This document shows, in pieces, positions 8,184 to 15,979 of a DNA stretch of 15,979 nucleotides (within the stretch, counting starts at the first letter, position 1; every line of letters begins with the position of its first letter). This DNA comes from Paraglomus occultum (taxonomy: Eukaryota > Glomeromycota > Glomeromycetes > Paraglomerales > Paraglomeraceae). The DNA is taken from the NCBI GenBank assembly GCA_910592205.1, contig CAJVPJ010000826.1, positions 1 through 15,979 on the forward strand. Reading direction: 5' to 3'. The translations under genes were made by a program, and so were the position numbers. The notes beneath the pieces are model-generated. The model saw only the letters and a program-made list of their open reading frames with translations. It did no database searches and was not told where the DNA came from.

Positions 8184-10485
8184 TTAGAACCTGCCAAATA
8201 AGGAACGTTTTTTTTCAATAGTTTTATTATTGCGGCGGATTTCTAGTTTTTCGCTCCGAAAACCGTGTTTCCACCAATGATAACTAAAAATGTCCCTGCC
8301 AGAATGGTCTCCAAACGGTATGTGATATACCTTCAACCGTAATTTCACTTTCCATCTTGGTCTGTCAATGTATCGATTCGTTATCGAAATACTTTCACTA
8401 CTTTTCCGTCTCTGCTATTTCTGCAACTGGAAAATTACGAAATAGCAATTAAATTCTCATAATTTGCCAAACCCTTTTCTCAGAACATACTTTGAACTTA
8501 ATGACATTGGACAATCGCTCTTACCCGAAATAATAAATTCGGTGTTTGATCAAAATTCCGCATCTTCCGTTTGCCGTCACTCTTCAGAGGGAATCACGTA
8601 CCCGCTACCTTTATATCTGGCAGTATAACTTGTTCTATAACCACTAGATCCATTTATCGAGACCAGTGTGCGTAAACCACTCGACCTACGAAGTCCAGTA
8701 ACGGCACGGATATCACTAAACAAATAGCCTCCAGCACATGGATCAATCCCCAATGATCCAGATAGTTGATATTGTCGAGTTGACTAGTTTGTGTACAAAA
8801 TGGAGTCGTTGAAGAATCAGTGTCAAGCATTGCTTAATAAACAATATCATTATGTACACGACAGGTAAAAAGTTACTTACCTGGTTAGATTCAAATAATG
8901 AACTGTTTCGCTCATCCACCATCCTCTTCTTGAATATCCACTTTTATTGGTTTTTATCAGCTTTGGCCAATCCGCTATATGTGTGCATTCAATGATGCAC
9001 TAACGTCATCTCCCAACTGTGAATATGATCAGCTTTATTCTGCGTATTATCCCGTGACTTCATTTAAACGAATCCAGAGAACTGCTGTAAATAGAAGATA
9101 TAACGTACATATCTCTAATCCAAGGTGCCTTGTCATAATATGAATCATCCATCCCATCCGTTGTTTTATCCATTATCTCAATCAAAACTTTCAAACAGTA
9201 AGTACATGAGCCACTGCTGTCCTGAAGGCAATCGAAAGGAAATAAGTTTCGTTTGCTGAGTTTTTGTTCGTATTGCGTTTCCCTTAATAAATTCATCGAG
9301 CCGTTTATTGCTGACAGTTTATCCGTTGGATAATTCACAGAGCTAACATGCGAAGCAGAATCCATATCGAAAGTAATAATCGCGAAGCTGTAATAATCTT
9401 CAAACTCAGTAATTCCTCGGCAATGAATTACGAATGATGAGCCATTTTGAGTGTCTTCTGAATCAGGAGGTTTAATTAACGCTGTGTTGGGAGTGAGTGT
9501 TTCTAGTAAACTCACGCATAGACGCTGGCATATATTCTTCAGCACGTCCAAAGTAAGACCGGGCGGCGCTATATCACCATTATAGACTCACGTTTGCAGC
9601 AGATGGGTTGGTCAGCAGCGTATGGTTCACATTAAACTCTGCATATAATATCCATTCAAGATCCAAGAATCGACCAAGTGCAAATGTGAATAATCAAGTC
9701 TTACGACAAGGGTTTCAATTCGATGGCCTGCTAGCGCCATAAGTAGCCCGATACATCTAACGTAGGGTACGCTGGTCTTAAACTGAAAATCCATCTTTAC
9801 AAGACCCTCTCGTCCATGGCATAATGGAAGGCACTTAAACAAATTTTTATTCCGCGAGTTCCTTATCGTTATAGGCATAGATTGTTCCATTAAAGGTGGT
9901 TGATGCGCAAGAAGTACGCCCTTACCATATTTAGTAATAAAGTATTTGTTAAATTTAGCCAAGTGCTAGATGAGGTACCATAATTAGTATACAGTGGCTT
10001 TGCCGCTAGTTGCCAATATGCCAGATTTATATTTACCAAATTTTGTAATTTAAACATTATCAATTCTGTCAAGAGAACACACATAGAAGACTTTATAATT
10101 GAAAAGGACAATAATAATTCAGCTTTGTCTTAGCTTCTAGTAAACAACTTTTGCTCTATCTTTGGTAATAATAGTTTATTTCATACTATAATGCATCGTA
10201 CATATTGACCACGCAATCTTCAATAGTGGAATGTGTCTCAACTTATGTATATTATTTCATTGCGGAATCGATGACGTTGGACTTTAGTCTTATCATTATC
10301 GATACCAGCATTATACTTTTCATGGTAGCTGTTCATTGAGAACGCTAACTTCTACTTAATAATGGAGAATGTAAAAGTAAAGTGCTTTTTAAATCTATCA
10401 CGAATTTTAAAATTTCGGGTCGACTGACAACCCACTTGGCAATCTCTCGATCACCGATTCTATGGTGCGTAAAAGGCCGGAATGC
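8184..10485 (-). pseudogene. Intron-rich leucine-rich gene with FDMDS motif, one apparent frameshift
   Basis: Minus-strand model: 10485-10356, 10065-9926, 9833-9592, 9524-9105, 8999-8881, 8783-8690, 8581-8525, 8411-8184 (stop TAA). Sites include donors GTAAGG (9925), GTGAGT (9591), GTAAGT (8880), GTAGGT (8689) and GTAAGA (8524); phases agree throughout. Two links are weak: a 290-nt intron after 10356 and a GTTATA donor at 9104. Exon 9833-9592 needs one inserted base near 9695 to pass from ...LVVRLDY to the frame containing LEWILYAEFNVNHTLL, hence the pseudogene call; a sequencing error is possible. Joined length is about 477 codons. The N-terminal half is leucine-rich (DREIAKWVVSRPEILKFVI, LQNLVNINLAYW), like fungal F-box/LRR proteins. 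Next come GITEFEDYY and FDMDSASHV, then a hydrophobic stretch (HVLEAICLVISVPLLDF) and a basic C-terminus. The upstream start is not found. Family assignment is tentative. Confidence 0.42.
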
Positions 10486-10910
10486 TTAAAAACCAACCCA
10501 GGTCACCATGATCGTGAGAGACCAAGATTCGCATAAAATCTATTTCTAAACTTGAAAATCTACTTAACATGAAATCTTAAATCTTTGCTCACGGCTATGT
10601 TTCCGCCATGAGATCACAATGCACTAATCCCGCATCGTTTGACCTATATATTTTAAGACCGTCATTGGTCATTTCTGTTTCAAAAATTTTAAAATTTGCT
10701 AGGAGTTACTCTCCACTCCATCAGCACATCTTTCTCTAAATTTCTCGTCCAGTTTTAGCCGATGTTCTAATGCATGCGTACTAGACATTCGACACGCAAG
10801 GTCCTTCTTCCTTCCGCACGGTGTGTGTGCGTTTATGTGTCTGGATTAAATGACTTTAATAAACGAATCAAATAACCTAATATGTATCATAGATTTCGAT
10901 GATAGGTATG
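10486..10910. other. Region between two minus-strand coding fragments
   Basis: This probably lies upstream of, or within, the first introns of the minus-strand gene. A short minus frame (ILVSHDHGDLGWFL..., about 10480-10535) may be coding. AAATTTTAAAATTT-type palindromic runs occur near 10400 and 10685. Nothing else is supported. Confidence 0.3.
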
Positions 10911-11121
10911 TCAATTCCTAATACGTCGATCGCCCGGATCTTGTATAAACTCCATAAACCTTGGATAGATATGACATGTTAGCTTATGTATAAATTATTA
11001 AATGTACAATTAACACTTATATTTATAAGGGGATTTCTTACCATGGAAATAAATAATCCTGGTTTGAGAGAGCAACCAGTCTCTCCCGAATGTTTATATT
11101 TGGTACCAGACCCAATCTTAT
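10911..11121 (-). other. Two-exon coding fragment with an 82-nt intron
   Basis: On the minus strand, 11121-11042 and 10959-10911 join in phase across an intron (11041-10960) with GTAAGA donor, GCTAAC branch and CCAAG acceptor. They give 42 residues, including INIRERLVALSNQDYLFPW then FMEFIQDPGDRR. A competing frame of 99 residues (11278-10979) reads through the donor. The fragment could be an upstream exon pair of the gene at 8184-10485 or a remnant of the downstream FDMDS locus. I recognise no family. Confidence 0.27.
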
Positions 11122-11912
11122 TTAACTTGTGAAAGTTGGCATACTGCATAAGGCTTACGCTGCAATGTTGTACGTATTTTATGATGCTACGCGACATCAA
11201 CATCTCTGAATGATCTTTATGAAATATGTAATATATAAATAATACATCGTTACAACAGAATCGACTTGACACGCACAAAAATTCATTGACAAATAAATAT
11301 TGTACACATAAATATTTACCAAATAGCTGAACATTCCACCCATCACCTATCTTCCGGATTACCGGGTCAATTCATTTGTGGACACAATCACTATAATGTT
11401 ATCTCTTCTGTGATTGCCAATAAAAAATATTCTATTCATTGTATAAAAGTATCAACTGTAATATGGGCATCGCCAGGTAATTTTCATGCAAATACAGAGA
11501 CTTTTTGCCAGTAGTCGATCGAGCATTAAGCATCCTTCTTTCGAATTTTTTGTTGTACACGCCAGACATAATTCAACTTTTTCTTTACTAGAGAATACCT
11601 TCGTTCAGTCGCATCGTACGCAGCTAAAAGTCTCTAATAAGAACATCTGTATGCGCATAAATAAAATAATTATACATCCCATCAAGTCAATATTTAAACA
11701 AAAAATCAAACAACAAGACAATATCAATAAATAAGCAATTGAGTCATCTCGCTATGTAAATTGTTTGTCTCACCTACAACTCAAGCTCAACCGAATACTA
11801 AACAGGTACAAATTCAATCCTAACGACGACGATTTGTGTATAACAACAAACAAACTGGAACCACTCATTACACGTAGACTTTATTTGCTGAATTTGATTT
11901 TCTTGAGATTTC
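11122..11912. other. Intergenic, one unsupported ORF
   Basis: A plus ATG frame at 11486-11734 (82 residues, MQIQRLFASSRSSIKHPSF...) has a basic, Ser-rich start that could suggest an organelle-targeting leader. The rest is Lys/Ile-rich as expected for AT-rich DNA. I see no splice or promoter support. Nothing else is seen. Confidence 0.35.
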
Positions 11913-12140
11913 TTATTTGTTACGAATCCGTCGTCGTCGGATAATTCTCATAGTCACAAATTCGCTCATACAGGACCATTTTACATCTGAGTATTCCACA
12001 TGCAGGACAGAGTCCATATCAAAAAAAACAGCGAGCGTAGATTTATGACAACCGTATAGTATATCTTCATACTTGATGATACCAAGAGATATTTCCCGAG
12101 TATCGTACATGCGTGTAGACGTTCTGGCAAGCTCACTCAC
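11913..12140 (-). pseudogene. Second FDMDS-motif frame, paralogous remnant
   Basis: A 75-residue frame (GTG at its 5' edge, stop 11913-11915) contains GIIKYED, then FDMDSVLHV. The minus-strand gene at 8184-10485 has GITEFED, then FDMDSASHV, in the same order and orientation about 2.8 kb away. The spacing between the two blocks is a few residues longer here. After HV the similarity fades into an Arg run (RIIRRRRIRNK). The frame is far shorter than the other copy's exon. It is likely a decayed or partly unresolved paralogue. Function is unknown. Confidence 0.4.
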
Positions 12141-12872
12141 AGATGTTGGTGTGTGTGTATGTAATTCAATTGTATGTCACGTCATAATTGAATAAAATGG
12201 ATGGGTGTCTTTCTTCCGATGATTTTCGAGTAAGGCCGTCCATAAATACTTGTTTGCAATCAAGTTGCCCCCTGATTGAAAAGTTTTTCCAAATGTAGTA
12301 CAGTTTCGGAGGTAGCATTCGATTACACGGGATTACCCGATATAGTAAATGTTATTTTATGCAAAATTTTTATTGTTCTGCAACAGCATCAAACATCAGT
12401 TATTAGAAAGATGACGCGTGTGTATTAGTTATCCTGGATGCTCTTGATTTTTATGGCTTACTAAACAACGATAATAAGTCTATCAGTATGAACTTCAAGC
12501 GGCCGATCAAAAATCAATTGCCTTGTATTAACGTCGTCACAATGTCTTTTGCCAGAATACGTGTATACATGCATGCCTTTTTTTTTTGTAAAAATCGCTG
12601 ATCCGGGGGTAAGCATGTTGCATAATTGTTTGTTAGGAATTTTTGGCAGATCTATTCTAGAATAATCACACGCATGTATATCAAATCTGATTGTGTTCGA
12701 TAAAAATTTGTTGGTATTTTATCTAAACCTTATCGACCAAATAAGCATCACACCACGCCACAAAGCATATTAGGATCTACAAAGCAGTTACCCAAAAGAT
12801 TTGCTTGTCTGTTTCGAAATCAAGAAACGGCAACTGCATCAACTGTATAACTATTATCTGTGTTACTTGACT
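12141..12872 (-). pseudogene. Upstream coding fragments of the second FDMDS locus
   Basis: Three minus-strand pieces lie upstream of the FDMDS frame. First, 12872-12777 follows a strong TTCTAACATTGATTTCAG branch/acceptor and reads QIIVIQLMQLPFLDFETD..., ending at a possible GTAACT donor. Second, 12718-12461 is an 85-codon stop-free frame (ATG at 12616) including MLTPGSAIFTKKKGMHVYTY and ending RLIIVV. Third, 12322-12263 includes SETVLHLEKLFNQGAT between two stop codons. A GTAAGC...CTAATAACTGAT...GCAG intron-like span lies at 12461-12378, but splicing it yields TAA. These may be exons of one broken gene or of several. I recognise no domain. Confidence 0.27.
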
Positions 12873-13142
12873 CTGAAATCAATGTTAGAATAAAAGCCTC
12901 TGCTAAACGAGTGAGTCATAAAAACAGTAACTGATCTTAAGTACAGAAAATAACTGAAAAACGAGCCTTACGACACTTTAATGAATTGCTCATACTGAAA
13001 AAGATAAAGTCCAAGTCTCTTACCGGATTAAGTGTATAAACAATTTTTTGTTTCCAAGCGTCGTATTGGACCTTCTGTTTACGGTAATATGTTGCCAATT
13101 TGATCTATTCAAAACGTCTTATTTACAATGTCCCGATTTTAA
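12873..13142. other. Intergenic, nothing recognised
   Basis: AT-rich DNA between two oppositely directed candidate loci. It holds the CTAAC branch-like site used by the fragment below 12872. No repeats or RNA genes are seen. Confidence 0.4.
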
Positions 13143-13640
13143 GAGAAATTGCAAAAAAAAACCCCCCAACAACAACCAAAGAGCTCAACCATCATGCTAG
13201 CTTTGCTGTTGACGGAATCCAAATATAATCTTTATCTTCACAATATAAGTACTGGACTGAGAAAGCGTGAAGCACATTTTCAACATATAAATCTCAGAAT
13301 GTTCCTACCTGAAACTGGTATTAATATTAAACCATTATAACAAATAATGGTGTATATTCAAAACTTAATCGACAATCTGCATTGTCAATTTGAAATTCTG
13401 TTCAGATTAACACAATTGTATAAGTATTTTTTTCGAATGAAAACTGGTAAGTTTTTTTTTAATAAATCAAAAAATATAATTAATTATTTTCGGTGCAGCA
13501 TTAACAAATATGTCTTGTTTACAGTCGATAAGAAAAGCTTAAGAAACAGTGAGTGCGTGATATTTGTTAGCATTACCCGAACCACACCACGAGAAGGTCG
13601 AGTATTATGTAGCCCAAAAAATAGATCGGATACTGAGTAG
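13143..13640 (+). pseudogene. Long frame with a single internal stop and possible 78-nt intron
   Basis: One plus-strand frame stays open from 13143 to the TAG at 13638-13640 (166 codons) apart from one TAA at 13338-13340. The second part (ATG 13347, 97 residues) contains a GTAAGT donor at 13447 followed by a T-rich, AT-rich stretch and a TTTACAG acceptor ending at 13524. Removing these 78 nt keeps the frame and leaves 71 residues, ending TTPREGRVLCSPKNRSDTE. The first part has a Gln/Pro start (PQQQPK) and LYLHNISTGLRKREAHF. It could be a gene broken by one nonsense mutation or a small intact gene from 13347. No family is recognised. Confidence 0.27.
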
Positions 13641-14582
13641 GACATTGTACCAGCTAAAATCATGACCAGTTAAACAATAATACTAGACATAGACAATTAT
13701 GCTCCGCTACGGACCACGATTGTACCCCACAACAGTAACCAACAGTCAAATTGGGAATCAGAATACAATAATCACAACTTCATGTCGCAAGAGGTGAGCT
13801 TTTACTCTTTAAAGTTTCTTGTATAAACATGGAGCGTTAAAACGGTAGAACAAAAAGCTGCCTCGCTATGGAGACAGTTTAAATTTATGTCTATTATTTA
13901 AAACGTTTTAAGTTTTAAGATTAAGAACCTAACCCCAATGGGTCGAGGTTTTACGTACTCACTTTCACATATTTATAATATTTTAAAAAAATAAAGTTAC
14001 TTTCATACATTTTTTCTCAAATAACCAAGAGAGAAAAAAACATTTGTCCACCTCGACTCAGCTGACGTACACATGCTCAACGTTCGAACAACAATATCAC
14101 TTGTTAAAAGCAAAGGTAAAATTCTAAACTTTGCGGACAAGCAAATCAACATTTATTTCGACGTACCAAATAACTTCTGCTAGTCAATAAATAACCTTGT
14201 ACGAACGTTAACCCAATCGTAAATTATATTCACTCAATATCAACACATCCACAAGGGGCGAAGCTCACGAATAACTTTGATTTGAAACATAGAAATGTAT
14301 CTATATTACAATATCGGGGATTGTATCTGAGTTCGTAATTCAAAACCCGTCTAGAATTGAGACTGGTTCTCAACCCTTCAATATAATACCTACAACACAG
14401 AACAAATATACTTATTCCCGTCGGAAACGTGCATGTATTAAAAAGAATCACAAGATAAAATCCATAAATATGTTATTGTGTATAAAATCCTACATACACT
14501 GTTGAAATTTTTTACGTTTGGACAACGTACCATCGTATTTTTTGAAACGTTTACAACCTGACTCGTAATAATCGAATAATGA
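13641..14582. other. Intergenic, one unsupported ORF
   Basis: A minus frame at 14230-14451 (73 residues, Cys- and Tyr-rich, containing LRTSLNSRRVLNYELRYNPR) is the only sizeable frame and matches nothing I know. The rest is AT-rich without recognised elements. Confidence 0.4.
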
Positions 14583-14781
14583 ATGGACAATCTCTTAAAC
14601 TTTCTTCGATCGGTTTTCTGCCTATTAGCTATTAGTATTGCTGTCCGCTGACGCCGGAAAAATGTTCAACTACAACAACGATAACGACGATAGCGGTTGC
14701 TGCAACCTGCACTGTTACTCCAACTCCTGTTCTTGCTGTCGGAACAAGCATCAGAATTGTGGTGCTGGTTATGGTCATTAA
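14583..14781 (+). other. Overlapping small ORFs: hydrophobic leader frame and Cys-rich peptide frame
   Basis: ATG 14583 opens a 22-residue frame, MDNLLNFLRSVFCLLAIS..., that looks like a signal peptide and stops at TGA 14649-14651. In another frame, open from 14629, LLVLLSADAGK leads into a 39-residue ATG peptide (14662-14781) with GCC, SCSCC and other Cys (eight in all) and many Asn/Asp. A one-base shift would make a small secreted Cys-rich protein. However, a 48-codon minus-strand frame and another plus frame also cross the segment, which is built partly from AAC/GAC-like triplets, so low complexity is a rival explanation. Confidence 0.22.
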
Positions 14782-14897
14782 AATGGCAGACATTGTGTAA
14801 TAACAAAGACTTGTACGCTTACAAAAACCAATTGTAATCTAAGGTCGGATATGGTCAGCAATTTACCCATTTTTTTGTTCAAGACAAAATTGCATCG

Positions 14898-15050
14898 CGT
14901 TTTAGTAAAAAAACGAATGTTGGTTAGTTTGCTTTTTAATAAAACAAACTCTTTTTTTTTGCTTTTTTGTTAGTAAAATAATTGTTTAGTAAAGACAAAC
15001 GTTTTTTATTTTTATTTTTAGTAAAAAATGTTGGTTGACGTTTTAGTAAC
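14898..15050. repeat. TTTAGTAAA-type repeat cluster
   Basis: TTAGTAA occurs five times, at about 14902, 14970, 14985, 15017 and 15042. Two copies are followed by ATGTTGGTT, so a unit like TTTTAGTAAAAAA(n)ATGTTGGTT is repeated. The region is otherwise T/A homopolymer. It may be a decayed satellite or a slippage product. No telomere motif is present. Confidence 0.55.
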
Positions 15051-15979
15051 ATCTTATTATATGACAAATGAGTCGAGTTTAAATGAGAAAATAAAAAAGG
15101 TTTATTTAGAGAGTGTTTGAGTATGTAAGAAAAATTGAACATCATTCATATCGAATGCTCGTCTGCGTCGATTGTTTCATAATTTGTGGTGGTGTACAAA
15201 AACGCAACAAAGGTTTAATTTCTTTCCATCTCATTAACTCTGGCAAATAGATACTAGCATATACGTACATACTATTTTGACAGGAAGGTTTTATCAAGAA
15301 CGTCAACTAGCTGTTCAACTAGCTGGTTAATCAATAATTTGCTGCACCGTGAGAGACAATTATGTTAAATAATAGTGACTTTCCGATAGACGGGCCACCT
15401 ATTTTAAAATAATTGACCTTTTCACACAGTTTTAGTTAATACAATAGACGTATACGCGTGCTGTGGAATCGTAACTATAATCATAAATTGTGTAACCATG
15501 GATAACCTGCAATAGTTAGTCATCATACAGACCGACTTGCTGTCTTTAGTATCTGAATGTAATAGTAATATAAACAGCATCCTTATGCTACAGCCTGACA
15601 GAGGACGTACTTAAAATTTTATAAAGATTGTTTATTTCAATGAATAACATATAAAAATAAATGTTTAAATTTTCGCACACCCGAAATTTGGTTACCACTG
15701 GTGACCCTGTCAATGATCACTCTCATACAACTCAATCTTCTACCTTGTTTTTTTCCTTACTTATATCCAATTCAACTTGCACAGGTAGATGTGCTTATTT
15801 TGCTGCATTCTGATGTAATAATAATTCAACTGCCTTATTATTGTTTCTATTCAATTCCATTTTAACATGTTAATATCATAAGACAAACTTGAGCAATAAT
15901 CTCACATTGATCAACTACCTTCTGCTTATTTTTTTCTCTACTCTGGTTCCATACTAATATCATTTAGTAAGATTTAATT
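15051..15979. other. Intergenic AT-rich DNA, no gene seen
   Basis: No open frame over 60 codons with a start lies here beyond the low-complexity minus frame ending at 15145. Small features are the 12-nt tandem repeat at 15303-15325 and an imperfect inverted repeat GGTTACC-ACT-GGTGACC near 15690. Confidence 0.5.
15303..15325. repeat. Two-copy 12-nt tandem repeat
   Basis: TCAACTAGCTG occurs at 15303-15313 and again at 15315-15325, a period of 12 nt. CTAG/AGCT palindromes sit inside each copy. Confidence 0.75.

Noticed and set aside
8590-8785. Attractive Gly/Ser/Arg-rich minus frame (LGIDPCAGGYLFSDIRAV...)
   Set aside because: It is open for about 65 codons, but splicing from the GTAAGT donor at 8880 enters a different frame. 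Several frames, including one on the plus strand, are open here, so appearance alone is not evidence.
10390-10700. Two AAATTTTAAAATTT palindromic runs as possible terminal repeats of a small element
   Set aside because: Sequences next to the two runs do not match in direct or inverted orientation, and no flanking duplication is visible.
1-15979. Transposon, retroelement or viral genes
   Set aside because: I looked for reverse transcriptase (YxDD), integrase/transposase DDE-like blocks, long terminal repeats and capsid-like frames and saw none I could support.
1-15979. tRNA, rRNA or CRISPR features
   Set aside because: No box A/box B pairs with a cloverleaf, no conserved rRNA segments and no regularly spaced repeats were seen by eye. 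A covariance-model scan would be needed to exclude small RNAs.

Overview
The window looks like AT-rich nuclear DNA from a filamentous fungus, most likely an early-diverging one (Mucoromycota, perhaps Mucorales). The reasons are one confidently modelled protein gene with many short introns (about 70-160 nt, GTRNGT-type donors, CTAAC/TTGAC-like branch sites). Its product also resembles an RRM protein family that I recall from Mucorales and, more distantly, from ascomycetes; this is memory, not a search. There are no bacterial-style operons, ribosome binding sites, CRISPR arrays or recognisable transposon genes.

Layout. Bases 1-2170 hold no gene I can defend, only short open frames. Bases 2174-2691 are the probable promoter and 5' UTR of the main gene: an E-box, a TATA-like run, two ACGCGT boxes, a CAA repeat and a possible leader intron. 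Bases 2692-6596 (+) are a gene of about 13 exons for a protein of about 785 residues. It has a C3HC4 RING finger, an S/T/P/Q-rich linker, an RRM with a quasi-RRM-like RNP1, a conserved helical region, an acidic/Gln-rich segment and a Pro/Phe-rich tail. Its 3' UTR carries a UGUAUAUA (Puf-type) motif and an AATAAA signal.

Bases 6760-8180 are mostly empty, with a perfect 14-bp inverted repeat and one weak spliced candidate. Bases 8184-10485 (-) can be read as a second intron-rich gene of eight exons. It is leucine-rich at its N-terminus and carries an FDMDS..HV motif, and one frameshift makes it look like a pseudogene. At 11913-12140 (-) a second, shorter frame carries the same FDMDS..HV signature, so two related loci lie in tandem. 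More open, splice-bounded fragments lie upstream of it to 12872. Bases 13143-13640 (+) form a 166-codon frame with a single internal stop. Bases 14583-14781 hold overlapping small frames, including a Cys-rich peptide. The last kilobase is AT-rich, with a TTTAGTAAA-type repeat cluster.

Only the RING-RRM gene is a firm annotation. By analogy with other RING plus RNA-binding proteins it could couple RNA recognition to ubiquitin transfer, which is inference. No shared pathway with the other loci is visible. I found no clear new multi-gene system. The best leads are the RING-RRM architecture and the tandem FDMDS family.
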